Part shown: piece after piece, positions 1 to 7,491 of the stretch
Layout: each line of letters opens with the position of its first letter
Position numbering within the stretch: position 1 is the first letter of the stretch
Assembly: GCF_900115205.1 (NCBI RefSeq)
Contig: NZ_FOYQ01000001.1
Coordinates: forward strand, 1,019,240 to 1,083,239
Length of the DNA stretch: 64,000 bases
Direction of reading: 5' to 3'
Origin: Robiginitalea myxolifaciens
GTDB taxonomy: Bacteria; Bacteroidota; Bacteroidia; Flavobacteriales; Flavobacteriaceae
The notes under the pieces: model-generated
Databases searched by the model: none
What the model saw: only the letters and a program-made list of their open reading frames with translations
What the model was told of the DNA's origin: nothing
Made by a program: the position numbers and the translations under genes

Positions 1-196
1 AACCCAGTTCGGCAAAGCTGAAGATTTTATCGACCATGACCTGGGTATTCTTGTGGCGGTTCTGGACTTCTGTCGCCACCGTCTCCTTTTGTTTGCGGAT
101 AGCGGAATTGGAATATTTCTTTTGAGCAGTTAGTGACAGGCCGCTCCCAAGGAAAAGCAGGAGCAGGATGCTGGCGATAATGGTTGGATTTTTCAA
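1..196 (-). CDS. M20-like amidohydrolase, N-terminal fragment
   Basis: This is the first 65 codons of a gene that runs off the left edge. The product starts with a Lys-Asn and a hydrophobic stretch ending in L-T-A-Q, a clear Sec signal peptide, and continues to the phrase F-S-F-A-E-L-G at the window edge. That phrase resembles the opening of AbgB-type M20 amidohydrolases (aminobenzoyl-glutamate or indole-acetyl amino acid hydrolases), where it is usually followed by a substrate-site helix. The start is a TTG at 196; an in-frame TGA lies close upstream and no ATG is available before residue 53. It follows the penicillin-acylase gene on the same strand with a 28-base gap, so the two may be co-transcribed. 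The family call rests on one short motif. Confidence 0.5.
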   Translation of the reverse strand, partial: MKNPTIIASILLLLFLGSGLSLTAQKKYSNSAIRKQKETVATEVQNRHKNTQVMVDKIFSFAELG

Positions 197-224
197 GGTG
201 TATCGGGTTGATTTAGCTCATAAT

Positions 225-2609
225 TTACAAATTCCCGGGAATTAGCAGCTCCTTTTCATAGGCGTATTTCAAGACGGAATCCCGGGAATAAGGCATCGGG
301 AAATACTGGTCCTCGGCCCAGGGCTCAAAGAGGTTGTCGTAAAAGGGGCTTTCGGGATCTCCGGATTGTCCCGGGCTGTTCGTGCCCAGGGTCCGATCCC
401 AGTCGCCCACCGGGACCAGCATCCGAAACGACGCCCCGCTGGTTTGCTGGTAATTATTTCCTGTTGACCCCGGCGTATATCCATTTCCTCCCCTTGGTAG
501 TGGTCCCAGGTCGGTTTTGGTTCTTTCCTCCTGGGAAATCAAACTACTCAGGGGATGTTCCATGAACGTGTGTTTCAGATTTTCCTGACCGTATTGCCAG
601 GAGCCCATATCCGCGCCAAGGCGCTGGGATAAGTCGGCCACCGACCGCTGGAAGCAATCAACGAGGAAAGCGTCTCGGGCAGCAACACTCCCAAATCGCG
701 AACCCGGTTCCCGGATCCATTGTAAAATCCGCTCCAGTTGTATGCTGGAAAGGTAAGGTTTGGCTTTTTCAGGCATGAATGCTTCCCAGGCCGATCTTCT
801 AAGGGTGTTTTCAAAATTGACATAAATGGCTGCAGCCACGGAATTTGGTTCAAGGCGATAATCCCAGGTTTTCAAGACGTCCCGGGCAGCTACCGCCTGG
901 CCTGCTACCTCCAGATCCATTAAATAAGGGGTCAATTCGCGAGCAGGCAAAGAAGTTACATCTACTTGCAAGGCCATCATTTCTTCCATAGAAAATGGAC
1001 CTTCCCCTTCAAGGACTTCTTCGATACGGTCGCCCCGGAACGGATCACTCCATTCAAAGCCTATGGCATCCCAATGCGTATAGTCTTCCGGAGTCACGTT
1101 TTGGTTTGCTGTGGCAATATATCCCGACGCCGGATTCTCGATATGGGGTTTTTGGGGTATGGGCAAATACCCTTCCCATTCAAACCGCCCGTCTCCGGGT
1201 ACAGGTACCAACCCGGAATAATTCCGGCGGATTGGGGCAATTCCTACCGCTTGCCAGCCGATAACCCCTGAAGTATCTGCCCAGATCATGTTTTCCCCCG
1301 GAATATGGCTGTAGGAGCAAGCATCCCTGAATTCCTCCCAGGTTCTCGCCTGATCCATTCTCAGGGAAGCCAGATAGGGCGAACCCCCGGGTTCCATCCA
1401 GGCACATCGCACTGCGTAAGCAAGGTTACGCACGGAATCCTGATAAACTACGGGGCCATGCCGGCTGTATTTCAGGGAAACCGGTACCGGGTCCTTCCCC
1501 TTAACCGGAATCTCCTCTTCAATAACCTCCATAGCGACCCACTGACCTTGATAAAAATATTCATCCGGAGCCTCCGGATTGGTCTTATAAACCATAAGAT
1601 CTTCTCCATCGGTACTGTACACAGTAAGTCCCCAGGCGCCGTGTTGGTTATGTCCAATAGATATTCCGGGGATTTCCGGCTCCCCACCCCCAATGACATC
1701 CCAGCCCGGTGCAACCAGATGCGCCATGTATCGTAAAGAGGGTACGGCTATCCTCCGGTGCGGGTCATTGGCCATAAAAGGAAGGCCATTAGCCATGCGG
1801 GAAGCCTCGACTACCCAGTTATTGCTTCCCAGGGAAAGGCTGTCGGCCAGGGAGGGGCCGTTATAAACCGCCAGGTCAGCTTCCTCAAATTTTACGGATT
1901 GCCGGTAGGCATTATAAAGCTCGAGGATATCGGCTTCCAGAGCATCCGAATCAATTTTCCCGTGCAGGGTAAGGTCGGGGCTTTTGGGATGAAACCAGAG
2001 CACCTCCCGGACAGCTTCTTCGCCGATCGCAGCCACTGCCCGGCCTATGGCCAGTTCATCTTCGATGTTGCCGAGCAGGCCCTGATGGCGGGAAATCACG
2101 ACTTCCGGAGTCCAGAGTTCGGGCAGGATACCCAGAACACCGAACTCGAAAGGCAGCAAGTCCGGATGCTCACGAACTTCCTGTATGTATGCATTGACCC
2201 CATCCGTATAGGCCGTAATAATTTCATAGCCATTTTCGTGGTAGTAATCGAACTCTTCCCGAAGGTCTCCCCGGTATTTGAAAAGGCGGGTTCCTATATC
2301 CCGCTTCAATTCCTTTTCCCCCAAAATTTCGGCTACCGTACCCGTAGCTTGCCGCCTCCAGATCTCGAATTGAAAAAGCCGGTCACGGGCGGCGAGATAA
2401 CCCTGTGCAAAAAACAGGTCGTGTTCGCTCTGAGCGTAAATATGGTTTAACCCAAAGGAATCCCGTACCACTTCGACGGAACTTTCCAGGCCGGAGACAG
2501 CCTTTTCCATAGGTTCAGGGGATTGTTTGCATTGGACAAAAGCCAAGAGGACAAAGGCATGGGCCCCTGCTATGAATAATCGACGGGAGTACTTCCTGGG
2601 TGGGTTCAT
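225..2609 (-). CDS. Penicillin acylase family Ntn-hydrolase lipoprotein
   Basis: A 794-residue member of the penicillin/cephalosporin/acyl-homoserine-lactone acylase family. These enzymes are made as one chain and cleave themselves before a serine that becomes the N-terminal nucleophile. Here that serine is S262 in the motif L-G-S-N-N-W, leaving an alpha chain of about 235 residues and a beta chain of about 530, which is the usual arrangement. Residues 10-27 form a signal peptide ending in the lipobox F-V-Q-C (C27), so the enzyme is probably anchored in the cell envelope facing the periplasm. The substrate cannot be read from the sequence; amide bonds of N-acylated compounds are the family's targets. 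It is divergent from the oligopeptidase gene at 2760, with a 150-base shared promoter region. Confidence 0.9.
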   Translation of the reverse strand: MNPPRKYSRRLFIAGAHAFVLLAFVQCKQSPEPMEKAVSGLESSVEVVRDSFGLNHIYAQSEHDLFFAQGYLAARDRLFQFEIWRRQATGTVAEILGEKELKRDIGTRLFKYRGDLREEFDYYHENGYEIITAYTDGVNAYIQEVREHPDLLPFEFGVLGILPELWTPEVVISRHQGLLGNIEDELAIGRAVAAIGEEAVREVLWFHPKSPDLTLHGKIDSDALEADILELYNAYRQSVKFEEADLAVYNGPSLADSLSLGSNNWVVEASRMANGLPFMANDPHRRIAVPSLRYMAHLVAPGWDVIGGGEPEIPGISIGHNQHGAWGLTVYSTDGEDLMVYKTNPEAPDEYFYQGQWVAMEVIEEEIPVKGKDPVPVSLKYSRHGPVVYQDSVRNLAYAVRCAWMEPGGSPYLASLRMDQARTWEEFRDACSYSHIPGENMIWADTSGVIGWQAVGIAPIRRNYSGLVPVPGDGRFEWEGYLPIPQKPHIENPASGYIATANQNVTPEDYTHWDAIGFEWSDPFRGDRIEEVLEGEGPFSMEEMMALQVDVTSLPARELTPYLMDLEVAGQAVAARDVLKTWDYRLEPNSVAAAIYVNFENTLRRSAWEAFMPEKAKPYLSSIQLERILQWIREPGSRFGSVAARDAFLVDCFQRSVADLSQRLGADMGSWQYGQENLKHTFMEHPLSSLISQEERTKTDLGPLPRGGNGYTPGSTGNNYQQTSGASFRMLVPVGDWDRTLGTNSPGQSGDPESPFYDNLFEPWAEDQYFPMPYSRDSVLKYAYEKELLIPGNL

Positions 2610-2759
2610 GATTATGGAAATTTAGAAGGAGTGGGAATTTACTTTTAAGGGATTCCCCGTTAAAAGATAGGGAATAGAATTATTCAGTACCTTGGACAGG
2701 CTTATTAAAAAACAGGGGGAAATCGTCTCCGCCTGCTAACTGAAATCAAACTACGAACA

Positions 2760-4907
2760 ATGAAAAAACTGCTACTTCCTTCTCTGGTACTAAGCTTTTT
2801 GATGGTTTCCTCCTGCAAGCAGGAACCAAAACTTCCCGAGGCTCCGGTAGCCCGAAAAGAAGCTAAGAACATGGAGATTCACGGGGATACCCGAACCGAT
2901 GACTACTTCTGGATGCGCCTTTCGGATGAACAAAAAACGGCTGAGACCCCGGATGCCCAAACACAGGAAGTCCTGGATTATCTGGAAGCCGAAAACGACT
3001 ATCTGGCCGAAGTAATGGCGCCGACCAAAGCGTTACAGGATACGATCTATGAGGAAATCGTAGCGCGCTATGCCCAGGACGATCAATCGGTACCCTACAC
3101 GGTAAATGGCTACAGTTATTACGTTCGCTACGAAGAGGGCGGACAGTACCCGCTTTACTGCCGGAAATCCCTGGAGGAAGGCGCTGAAGAGGAAATCCTT
3201 CTAAATGGTCCGGCCATGGCCGAGGGCAAAGCCTATTTTGCCATCGGAGATTGGTCTGTGAGCGAGGATAATCGCCTCTTGGCCTATACCGTAGATACCG
3301 TTTCCCGCCGGCAGTATACCGCCTACGTTAAAAATCTGGAGACCGGGGAACTACTCCCAGACCGGATCGACAATATTGGAGGCGTAACCTGGGCCAACGA
3401 CAATGAAACGTTCTTCTACGCCAAAAAGGATCCCCAGACCTTAAGGACCTTTCAAATTTACAAGCACGAGTTGGGCGAGTCAGCAACCTCAGATGATCTG
3501 ATTTTTCAGGAGGACGACAATACGTATTCCATCTATGCCTTTAAGAGTAGCTCCCGCGATTACCTGTTTATCGCTTCCTACCACGCCCAGCAAACGGAGT
3601 TCCGCTATCTCAGTGCCGACACCCCGGATGGGGATTGGCAAATTTTCCAGCCACGCGTCAAGGATCATTTTTACTCCGTAGACCACATTGGGGATCAATT
3701 CATGATCCGAACCAATCACGAGGCGGAAAATTACAAACTCGTTTCCTGTAGTGAAGGTGCCACTACCATGGAAAACTGGGAGGAGGTCATTCCCTACAAC
3801 CCCGAAGTGTTCTTTGAGCAAATGGTGCATTTTAAAGACTATTCCGTCCTGGAAGAACGCATCGAAGGGCTTTCACAGTTTCACGTGCTGGACCGTTCAG
3901 GAGATTCGGAATACTATATCGAATTCGACGATCCTACCTATCGGATTGGATTTAGTGCCAACCCGGAATCCGATACCGATACCTTCCGTTTCAGCTATTC
4001 TTCATTTACCACCCCGGGGCGGATCTACGATTACAACCTGAGTACCAAAGAGCGTACTTTGATGAAGGAAGATCCCGTTATGGACCCCTCCTTTGATCCG
4101 GAAAATTACGTTTCCGAGCGGATGATGGCTACAGCGGAGGATGGAACGGAGGTTCCCATTTCCCTGGTGTACCGAAAAGGTTTGGAACTGGGTGCAAGTA
4201 CCCCCTTGTTGCTTTACGCCTACGGATCCTATGGTTCAACAATGGATGCCTCGTTCAGCAACAGCCGCCTGAGCCTGCTGGATCGCGGTTTTGTCTATGC
4301 CCTGGCCCATGTACGCGGCGGACAGGAAATGGGGAGGCAATGGTATGAGCAGGGTCGCCTGCTCAACAAGAAAAACACCTTTACGGATTTTATCGACTGC
4401 GCCAAACACCTGGTTGCCGAAGGCTATACATCCCCGGATCATTTATATGCCATGGGCGGAAGTGCTGGAGGCCTGCTGATGGGCGCCATTATAAATATGG
4501 AGCCGGAACTCTGGAATGGCGTTATTGCCGCAGTTCCCTGGGTAGACGTGGTCACGACCATGCTCGACGAGTCTATCCCCCTAACTACTTTTGAATTTGA
4601 CGAATGGGGAAATCCCAAGAATAAAGAATACTACGATTACATGCTTTCCTATTCGCCCTACGACAATGTGGAGGCCAAGGAGTATCCGAATATGTTGGTG
4701 ACCACAGGATTCTGGGATAGCCAGGTACAGTATTGGGAGCCGGCTAAATGGGTGGCAAAGCTTCGGGACCGCAAAACCGACGACAACCTCCTGCTTCTGG
4801 AAACCAATATGGACACCGGCCACGGTGGTGCTTCAGGTAGGTTTGAACGTTTTCGAAGAGTAGCCCTGATGTACGCTTTCCTCTTAAAACTGGAGGAAGG
4901 AAGCTAA
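2760..4907 (+). CDS. ptrB: S9A prolyl oligopeptidase / oligopeptidase B, lipoprotein
   Basis: A 715-residue serine peptidase of the S9A family, which cuts short peptides. The N-terminus is a lipoprotein signal (S-S-C, C20), followed by a seven-bladed propeller region (about 70-420) and an alpha/beta hydrolase domain. The triad is visible: S568 in G-G-S-A-G-G, D653 in F-W-D-S, and H688 in T-G-H-G-G. Oligopeptidase B, which prefers Lys/Arg, is the closer match by overall layout (D-D-Y-F-W-M-R near residue 50 and the G-Q-E-M-G-R-Q-W-Y-E-Q-G-R phrase), but the exact cleavage preference is inferred. It stands alone and ends at a strong bidirectional terminator. A -7-like TACCTTGG lies about 70 bases before the start. 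Confidence 0.9.
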   Translation: MKKLLLPSLVLSFLMVSSCKQEPKLPEAPVARKEAKNMEIHGDTRTDDYFWMRLSDEQKTAETPDAQTQEVLDYLEAENDYLAEVMAPTKALQDTIYEEIVARYAQDDQSVPYTVNGYSYYVRYEEGGQYPLYCRKSLEEGAEEEILLNGPAMAEGKAYFAIGDWSVSEDNRLLAYTVDTVSRRQYTAYVKNLETGELLPDRIDNIGGVTWANDNETFFYAKKDPQTLRTFQIYKHELGESATSDDLIFQEDDNTYSIYAFKSSSRDYLFIASYHAQQTEFRYLSADTPDGDWQIFQPRVKDHFYSVDHIGDQFMIRTNHEAENYKLVSCSEGATTMENWEEVIPYNPEVFFEQMVHFKDYSVLEERIEGLSQFHVLDRSGDSEYYIEFDDPTYRIGFSANPESDTDTFRFSYSSFTTPGRIYDYNLSTKERTLMKEDPVMDPSFDPENYVSERMMATAEDGTEVPISLVYRKGLELGASTPLLLYAYGSYGSTMDASFSNSRLSLLDRGFVYALAHVRGGQEMGRQWYEQGRLLNKKNTFTDFIDCAKHLVAEGYTSPDHLYAMGGSAGGLLMGAIINMEPELWNGVIAAVPWVDVVTTMLDESIPLTTFEFDEWGNPKNKEYYDYMLSYSPYDNVEAKEYPNMLVTTGFWDSQVQYWEPAKWVAKLRDRKTDDNLLLLETNMDTGHGGASGRFERFRRVALMYAFLLKLEEGS

Positions 4908-4924
4908 ATAACCTAAAGAGCAAC

Positions 4925-4961
4925 AAAAAAAGCCGGCCGCTCAAACGCGCCGGCTTTTTTT
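4925..4961. terminator. Bidirectional rho-independent terminator
   Basis: A-tract, GCCGGC stem, 11-base loop, GCCGGC and T-tract. It sits between the convergent genes ptrB and the PepSY protein and can stop transcription from both sides. Confidence 0.85.
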
Positions 4962-4980
4962 ATATGCGTTGATTAATCCG

Positions 4981-5499
4981 CTAGACCAGAACCAAGACTA
5001 CTGCCAGGGTGAAACCGGCCGCAGCAAAATACAATCCCTTCTTATAAACAGGGGCGCTAAAGCGGAACATAAAGAATGCGGAGAACGAGAAAAACAACAG
5101 GGAAATAGCAAAGAAAATCGCCAGCCAGAACAGGGGATTTCCCGAGTGCATCAAGTGGAGTTTATTCATTTTATCGAGCAACCAGGGATACTTCATTTTG
5201 GTATAATCGGCCACCCCGGTTTCGCTGTTGTAGCTCCCTTGCTCAAAATAAAGCGTAGCGCCTTCCTGCCGATCTACCTTAAAGTTGCGGATGCGTAATT
5301 CCCGCCCCAGGGCTTCTCCTTCCAGTCCTTTCTCCAACTCAACAGTGACCTGTTCCTCCACCTTCATCATGTCGGTATTCCGAAAGGTTAGCACTATTCC
5401 GCTAATGGCATAAACCGCCATAATTCCAGCCAGGAAAAACCCGAGATATCGGTGGAAAATTCGGAAGGTTTCACTAAAGTGCTGTTTTCTGGAGGACAT
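4981..5499 (-). CDS. PepSY-associated transmembrane protein
   Basis: A 172-residue membrane protein. A first membrane segment (about residues 16-36, with H-R-Y-L-G-F at its start) is followed by a soluble domain of about 75 residues rich in acidic residues, then two further membrane segments at the C-terminus. This is the layout of PepSY-TM proteins, which are often linked to siderophore or heme iron handling and to flavin or heme reductases. I start at the ATG at 5499 (M-S-S-R-K), because the next ATG, 48 bases upstream, adds a low-complexity N-terminus before the family's usual beginning. A -7 box (TATATTTG, complement of 5577-5584) and a TTTAGA/TCTAAA palindrome at the -33 position lie upstream, suggesting a metal-responsive repressor. 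Confidence 0.75.
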   Translation of the reverse strand: MSSRKQHFSETFRIFHRYLGFFLAGIMAVYAISGIVLTFRNTDMMKVEEQVTVELEKGLEGEALGRELRIRNFKVDRQEGATLYFEQGSYNSETGVADYTKMKYPWLLDKMNKLHLMHSGNPLFWLAIFFAISLLFFSFSAFFMFRFSAPVYKKGLYFAAAGFTLAVVLVLV

Positions 5500-5576
5500 G
5501 AAAAATATTTTTAGGTTACTACTTAATTTACTGGACAGGGAATTCACTTGTATCCAAGGATTACCCTGTAGGCCGA

Positions 5577-5584
5577 CAAATATA
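5577..5584 (-). promoter_or_regulatory. -7 promoter element TATATTTG before the PepSY gene
   Basis: On the minus strand this reads TATATTTG, a full match to the Bacteroidota TAnnTTTG element. It lies about 78 bases before the ATG at 5499. No TTTG is present at the -33 position; the palindrome at 5599-5615 takes that place. Confidence 0.55.
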
Positions 5585-5598
5585 AGCGCTCCTATTTA

Positions 5599-5615
5599 TT
5601 TAGACTATTTCTAAA
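5599..5615. promoter_or_regulatory. Palindrome TTTAGA-N5-TCTAAA, likely operator
   Basis: Perfect 6-bp arms around a 5-bp centre, placed at the -33 region of the PepSY promoter, with a further TCTAAA half-site near 5628-5633. A nearly identical palindrome with a 4-bp centre precedes the metal-linked TonB receptor at 30.7 kb. The TTAG...CTAA core recalls DtxR/MntR-type operators, and such a regulator is encoded at 27.1-27.8 kb. The assignment to that regulator is inference. Confidence 0.5.
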
Positions 5616-5645
5616 CAAAAATAATTTTCTAAACTATTTACCCTG

Positions 5646-5762
5646 TTAGCTTCCAGCCCAGGGCGAGCCAAAAATCCCTACGGCCAACTCGGCCCAAATC
5701 AGGAAAAGTACGATGAGGATGGCCAGGATCAGCAGGGTTCTTTTATTGAGTAACTTTTTAAT
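5646..5762 (-). CDS. 38-residue membrane protein, probable ATT start
   Basis: A short frame encoding a basic start (K-K-L-L-N-K-R), one hydrophobic helix (T-L-L-I-L-A-I-L-I-V-L-F-L-I-W) and a polar tail E-L-A-V-G-I-F-G-S-P-W-A-G-S. I recall similar small proteins in other Flavobacteria with the same tail, which is why I list it. The frame between the upstream TGA and the stop holds no ATG, GTG or TTG in a usable place. An ATT at 5762 gives the expected M-K-K opening, so either ATT is used, as in infC, or the base here differs from the true genome. It lies between the Rrf2 regulator and the PepSY gene on the same strand. Function unknown. Confidence 0.5.
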   Translation of the reverse strand: MKKLLNKRTLLILAILIVLFLIWAELAVGIFGSPWAGS

Positions 5763-5783
5763 GAGGATGCCTGTACTAGGAAT

Positions 5784-6212
5784 TCAGAAATTCAATTCTT
5801 CTTCGCTGTCCAGATAACCCTGAATATCCCGTATTTTGGTAGATTCAAGGGTTTTTCGAAACTGACTCTTTTGAATTCCTAACAGATCATGCAGCGGACA
5901 TGGATTATTGAGATCACAGCGCTCATAACCCAGTACACAAGACTCAATATCACCTACTCCGTCTACCGCCGAAACAACTTCAAATAGCGAATGCGTTCTA
6001 TTATCTTCTTTTAAAAATAAACCCCCGTTACGACCACGAGTAGATGATATTATTCCCCGTCTTGTCAATTCTTGGACAACCTTGGCCAAATACTGTTCAG
6101 GGGCCTGAATATGATGCGAAAGATCACGCACTAATACCTTTTTGGATTCGCTAGAGTAGGAGGCAAGATATATCACTGCCTTTAAAGCGTACTTCGCTGA
6201 GTTCGAAATCAT
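5784..6212 (-). CDS. Rrf2 family regulator with three cysteines (NsrR/IscR-like)
   Basis: A 142-residue winged-helix regulator: helix-turn-helix in residues 25-55, wing with R-G-R-N-G-G at 60-64, and C92, C99 and C105 in the loop S-C-V-L-G-Y-E-R-C-D-L-N-N-P-C. This spacing matches the [2Fe-2S] cysteines of IscR and NsrR. NsrR senses nitric oxide and controls denitrification genes, and this gene is divergent from the nos operon, so control of N2O reduction is the natural inference. I chose the ATG at 6212 (M-I-S-N-S-A-K-Y-A-L-K-A), the family's usual start; an upstream ATG at 6302 would add 30 residues that look like untranslated leader. Confidence 0.85.
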   Translation of the reverse strand: MISNSAKYALKAVIYLASYSSESKKVLVRDLSHHIQAPEQYLAKVVQELTRRGIISSTRGRNGGLFLKEDNRTHSLFEVVSAVDGVGDIESCVLGYERCDLNNPCPLHDLLGIQKSQFRKTLESTKIRDIQGYLDSEEELNF

Positions 6213-6305
6213 GAGTTGATCGTAATCTGCATTTAATAAAAAGGCTCTATAAAGATTAAAAGACTTTTTTATCCTTTTTATGATAAATGTCATGATTTTC
6301 AAATG

Positions 6306-6333
6306 TTTGTGAAGGTATTTTTGGAGTCACAAA
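6306..6333. promoter_or_regulatory. Inverted repeat around the nos operon -7 box
   Basis: TTTGTGA at 6306-6312 and TCACAAA at 6327-6333 are perfect 7-bp arms around 14 bases that contain TATTTTTG (6316-6323), a full match to the TAnnTTTG promoter element. The repeat ends 11 bases before the first ATG of the nos operon. The -33 region lacks a good TTTG, which suggests an activator, while the repeat over the -7 box suggests repression or a leader hairpin. Confidence 0.5.
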
Positions 6334-6343
6334 TACTATAATC

Positions 6344-6850
6344 ATGATCAGAAATCAATTGCTTTTTTGCCTCATCTTAGGATGTCTTACCTGCATTAGC
6401 TGTGGTGACAAGAAGGAAAAAGATACCCAAGACTTTAAAATAGAACGTAAAGCTACGGAGTCTGCAAAAATTGACACAGCTAAAGAAGAACAAAAACCTT
6501 CAGAGCGCATTGATCTCAACACTTTAGGGGTTGGGCCTATTAAATCCGTTTCACTTGATCCGGAAATTGATTCCGACCTCGCCGCAGCGGGTGAAAAGTT
6601 ATACGGACAACTGTGTATTGCATGTCACAAAGTAGGTAAGCGATTTATTGGTCCCGCACCAAACGGAATCCTGAAGCGTCGATCTCCCGAATGGGTAATG
6701 AATATGATTTTAGCTCCTGAAATAATGGTAAAGGAAGACCCCTTGGCCAAAGAGTTGCTACAGGAATTTAATGGATCACCCATGTCCAATCAAGGGCTAA
6801 CCGAAGACCAGGCACGGGCCATCCTCGAATATTTTCGAACCCTGGAATAG
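6344..6850 (+). CDS. Monoheme cytochrome c lipoprotein of the nos operon
   Basis: 168 residues: lipoprotein signal ending C-I-S-C (C20), a charged linker to about residue 75, then a class I cytochrome c domain with the heme site C91-I-A-C94-H95 and a likely axial methionine at M147 (S-P-M-S-N-Q-G-L-T). It should sit on the outer face of the cytoplasmic membrane or periplasmic side of the outer membrane and carry electrons. In clade II nos clusters such cytochromes are thought to link the quinol pool to NosZ, since NosR is absent. It is the first gene of the operon, with 25 bases before the fasciclin gene. Confidence 0.9.
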   Translation: MIRNQLLFCLILGCLTCISCGDKKEKDTQDFKIERKATESAKIDTAKEEQKPSERIDLNTLGVGPIKSVSLDPEIDSDLAAAGEKLYGQLCIACHKVGKRFIGPAPNGILKRRSPEWVMNMILAPEIMVKEDPLAKELLQEFNGSPMSNQGLTEDQARAILEYFRTLE

Positions 6851-6875
6851 TACGATTAACTAAACCCATCATATT

Positions 6876-7448
6876 ATGAAAACAAGAAATACAGCGGCGC
6901 TGATATTGGCACTATCAGGATTCCTGCTTTTATTAAGTTGTAAGTCGGATGCCAAACAAACCGCTTCAGAATCAACAACTGCTACCGGAATTAGCAAGGA
7001 AGAGGGACAAGCCTTTGTAGAGGACGATATCTCCGCACCCAACATCCTCAATATCGCCATCCAATCCGAAGATCACACTACACTGGTAGCTGCCGTTCAG
7101 GCTGCTGACCTGGAGAATTCATTGGTAAATGCGGGTCCTTTAATGGTGTTTGCACCGACCAATGCCGCCTTTGATGAGCTACCGGCGGGCAGTGTCGAAG
7201 ATCTATTGAAACCCGAAAACAAGGAGGCCCTTGCAAACATCTTAAAGTACCACGTAACCCCTGGGAACTATGATCGGGAATTCCTAAAGAAGTTTAAGAA
7301 GCTAGGCCAAGCCAATGATCAAAACGTCTTGATAGAAGTGCGAGAAGACGAAGTCTATGTAGGAGGGGCCAAAATAGTAGCAAGCATTCCTGCAAGTAAT
7401 GGAATCATCCACGTGGTCGATAAAGTCATGCTCCCGTCAGAAGAGTAG
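6876..7448 (+). CDS. Fasciclin domain lipoprotein
   Basis: 190 residues with a lipobox S-C (C22) and a single fasciclin (FAS1) domain from about residue 55 to 187, recognised by I-A-I-Q-S-E-D-H-T-T-L-V-A-A-V, the V-F-A-P-T-N-A-A-F motif and the closing N-G-I-I-H-V-V-D-K-V-M-L-P. FAS1 domains mediate adhesion or protein contacts. Genes of this type recur in Bacteroidota nos clusters, but their job there is not known; a role in holding the cytochrome or NosZ at the membrane is only a guess. It lies between the cytochrome and nosZ, with 43 bases before nosZ. Confidence 0.88.
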   Translation: MKTRNTAALILALSGFLLLLSCKSDAKQTASESTTATGISKEEGQAFVEDDISAPNILNIAIQSEDHTTLVAAVQAADLENSLVNAGPLMVFAPTNAAFDELPAGSVEDLLKPENKEALANILKYHVTPGNYDREFLKKFKKLGQANDQNVLIEVREDEVYVGGAKIVASIPASNGIIHVVDKVMLPSEE

Positions 7449-7491
7449 TAAAAAATCATAGGTCAAAAAGAAATAAATAAACAATTACACG

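Noticed and set aside
1758-2450. A 230-codon plus-strand frame opposite the penicillin acylase gene
   Set aside because: It lies wholly inside a well-supported gene, has no recognisable domain or promoter, and follows from the codon use of the other strand.
6306-6333. Reading the nos inverted repeat as a plain FNR/CRP site
   Set aside because: The half-sites match TGTGA/TCACA, but they are 14 bases apart instead of about 6, so a single FNR/CRP dimer would not fit.
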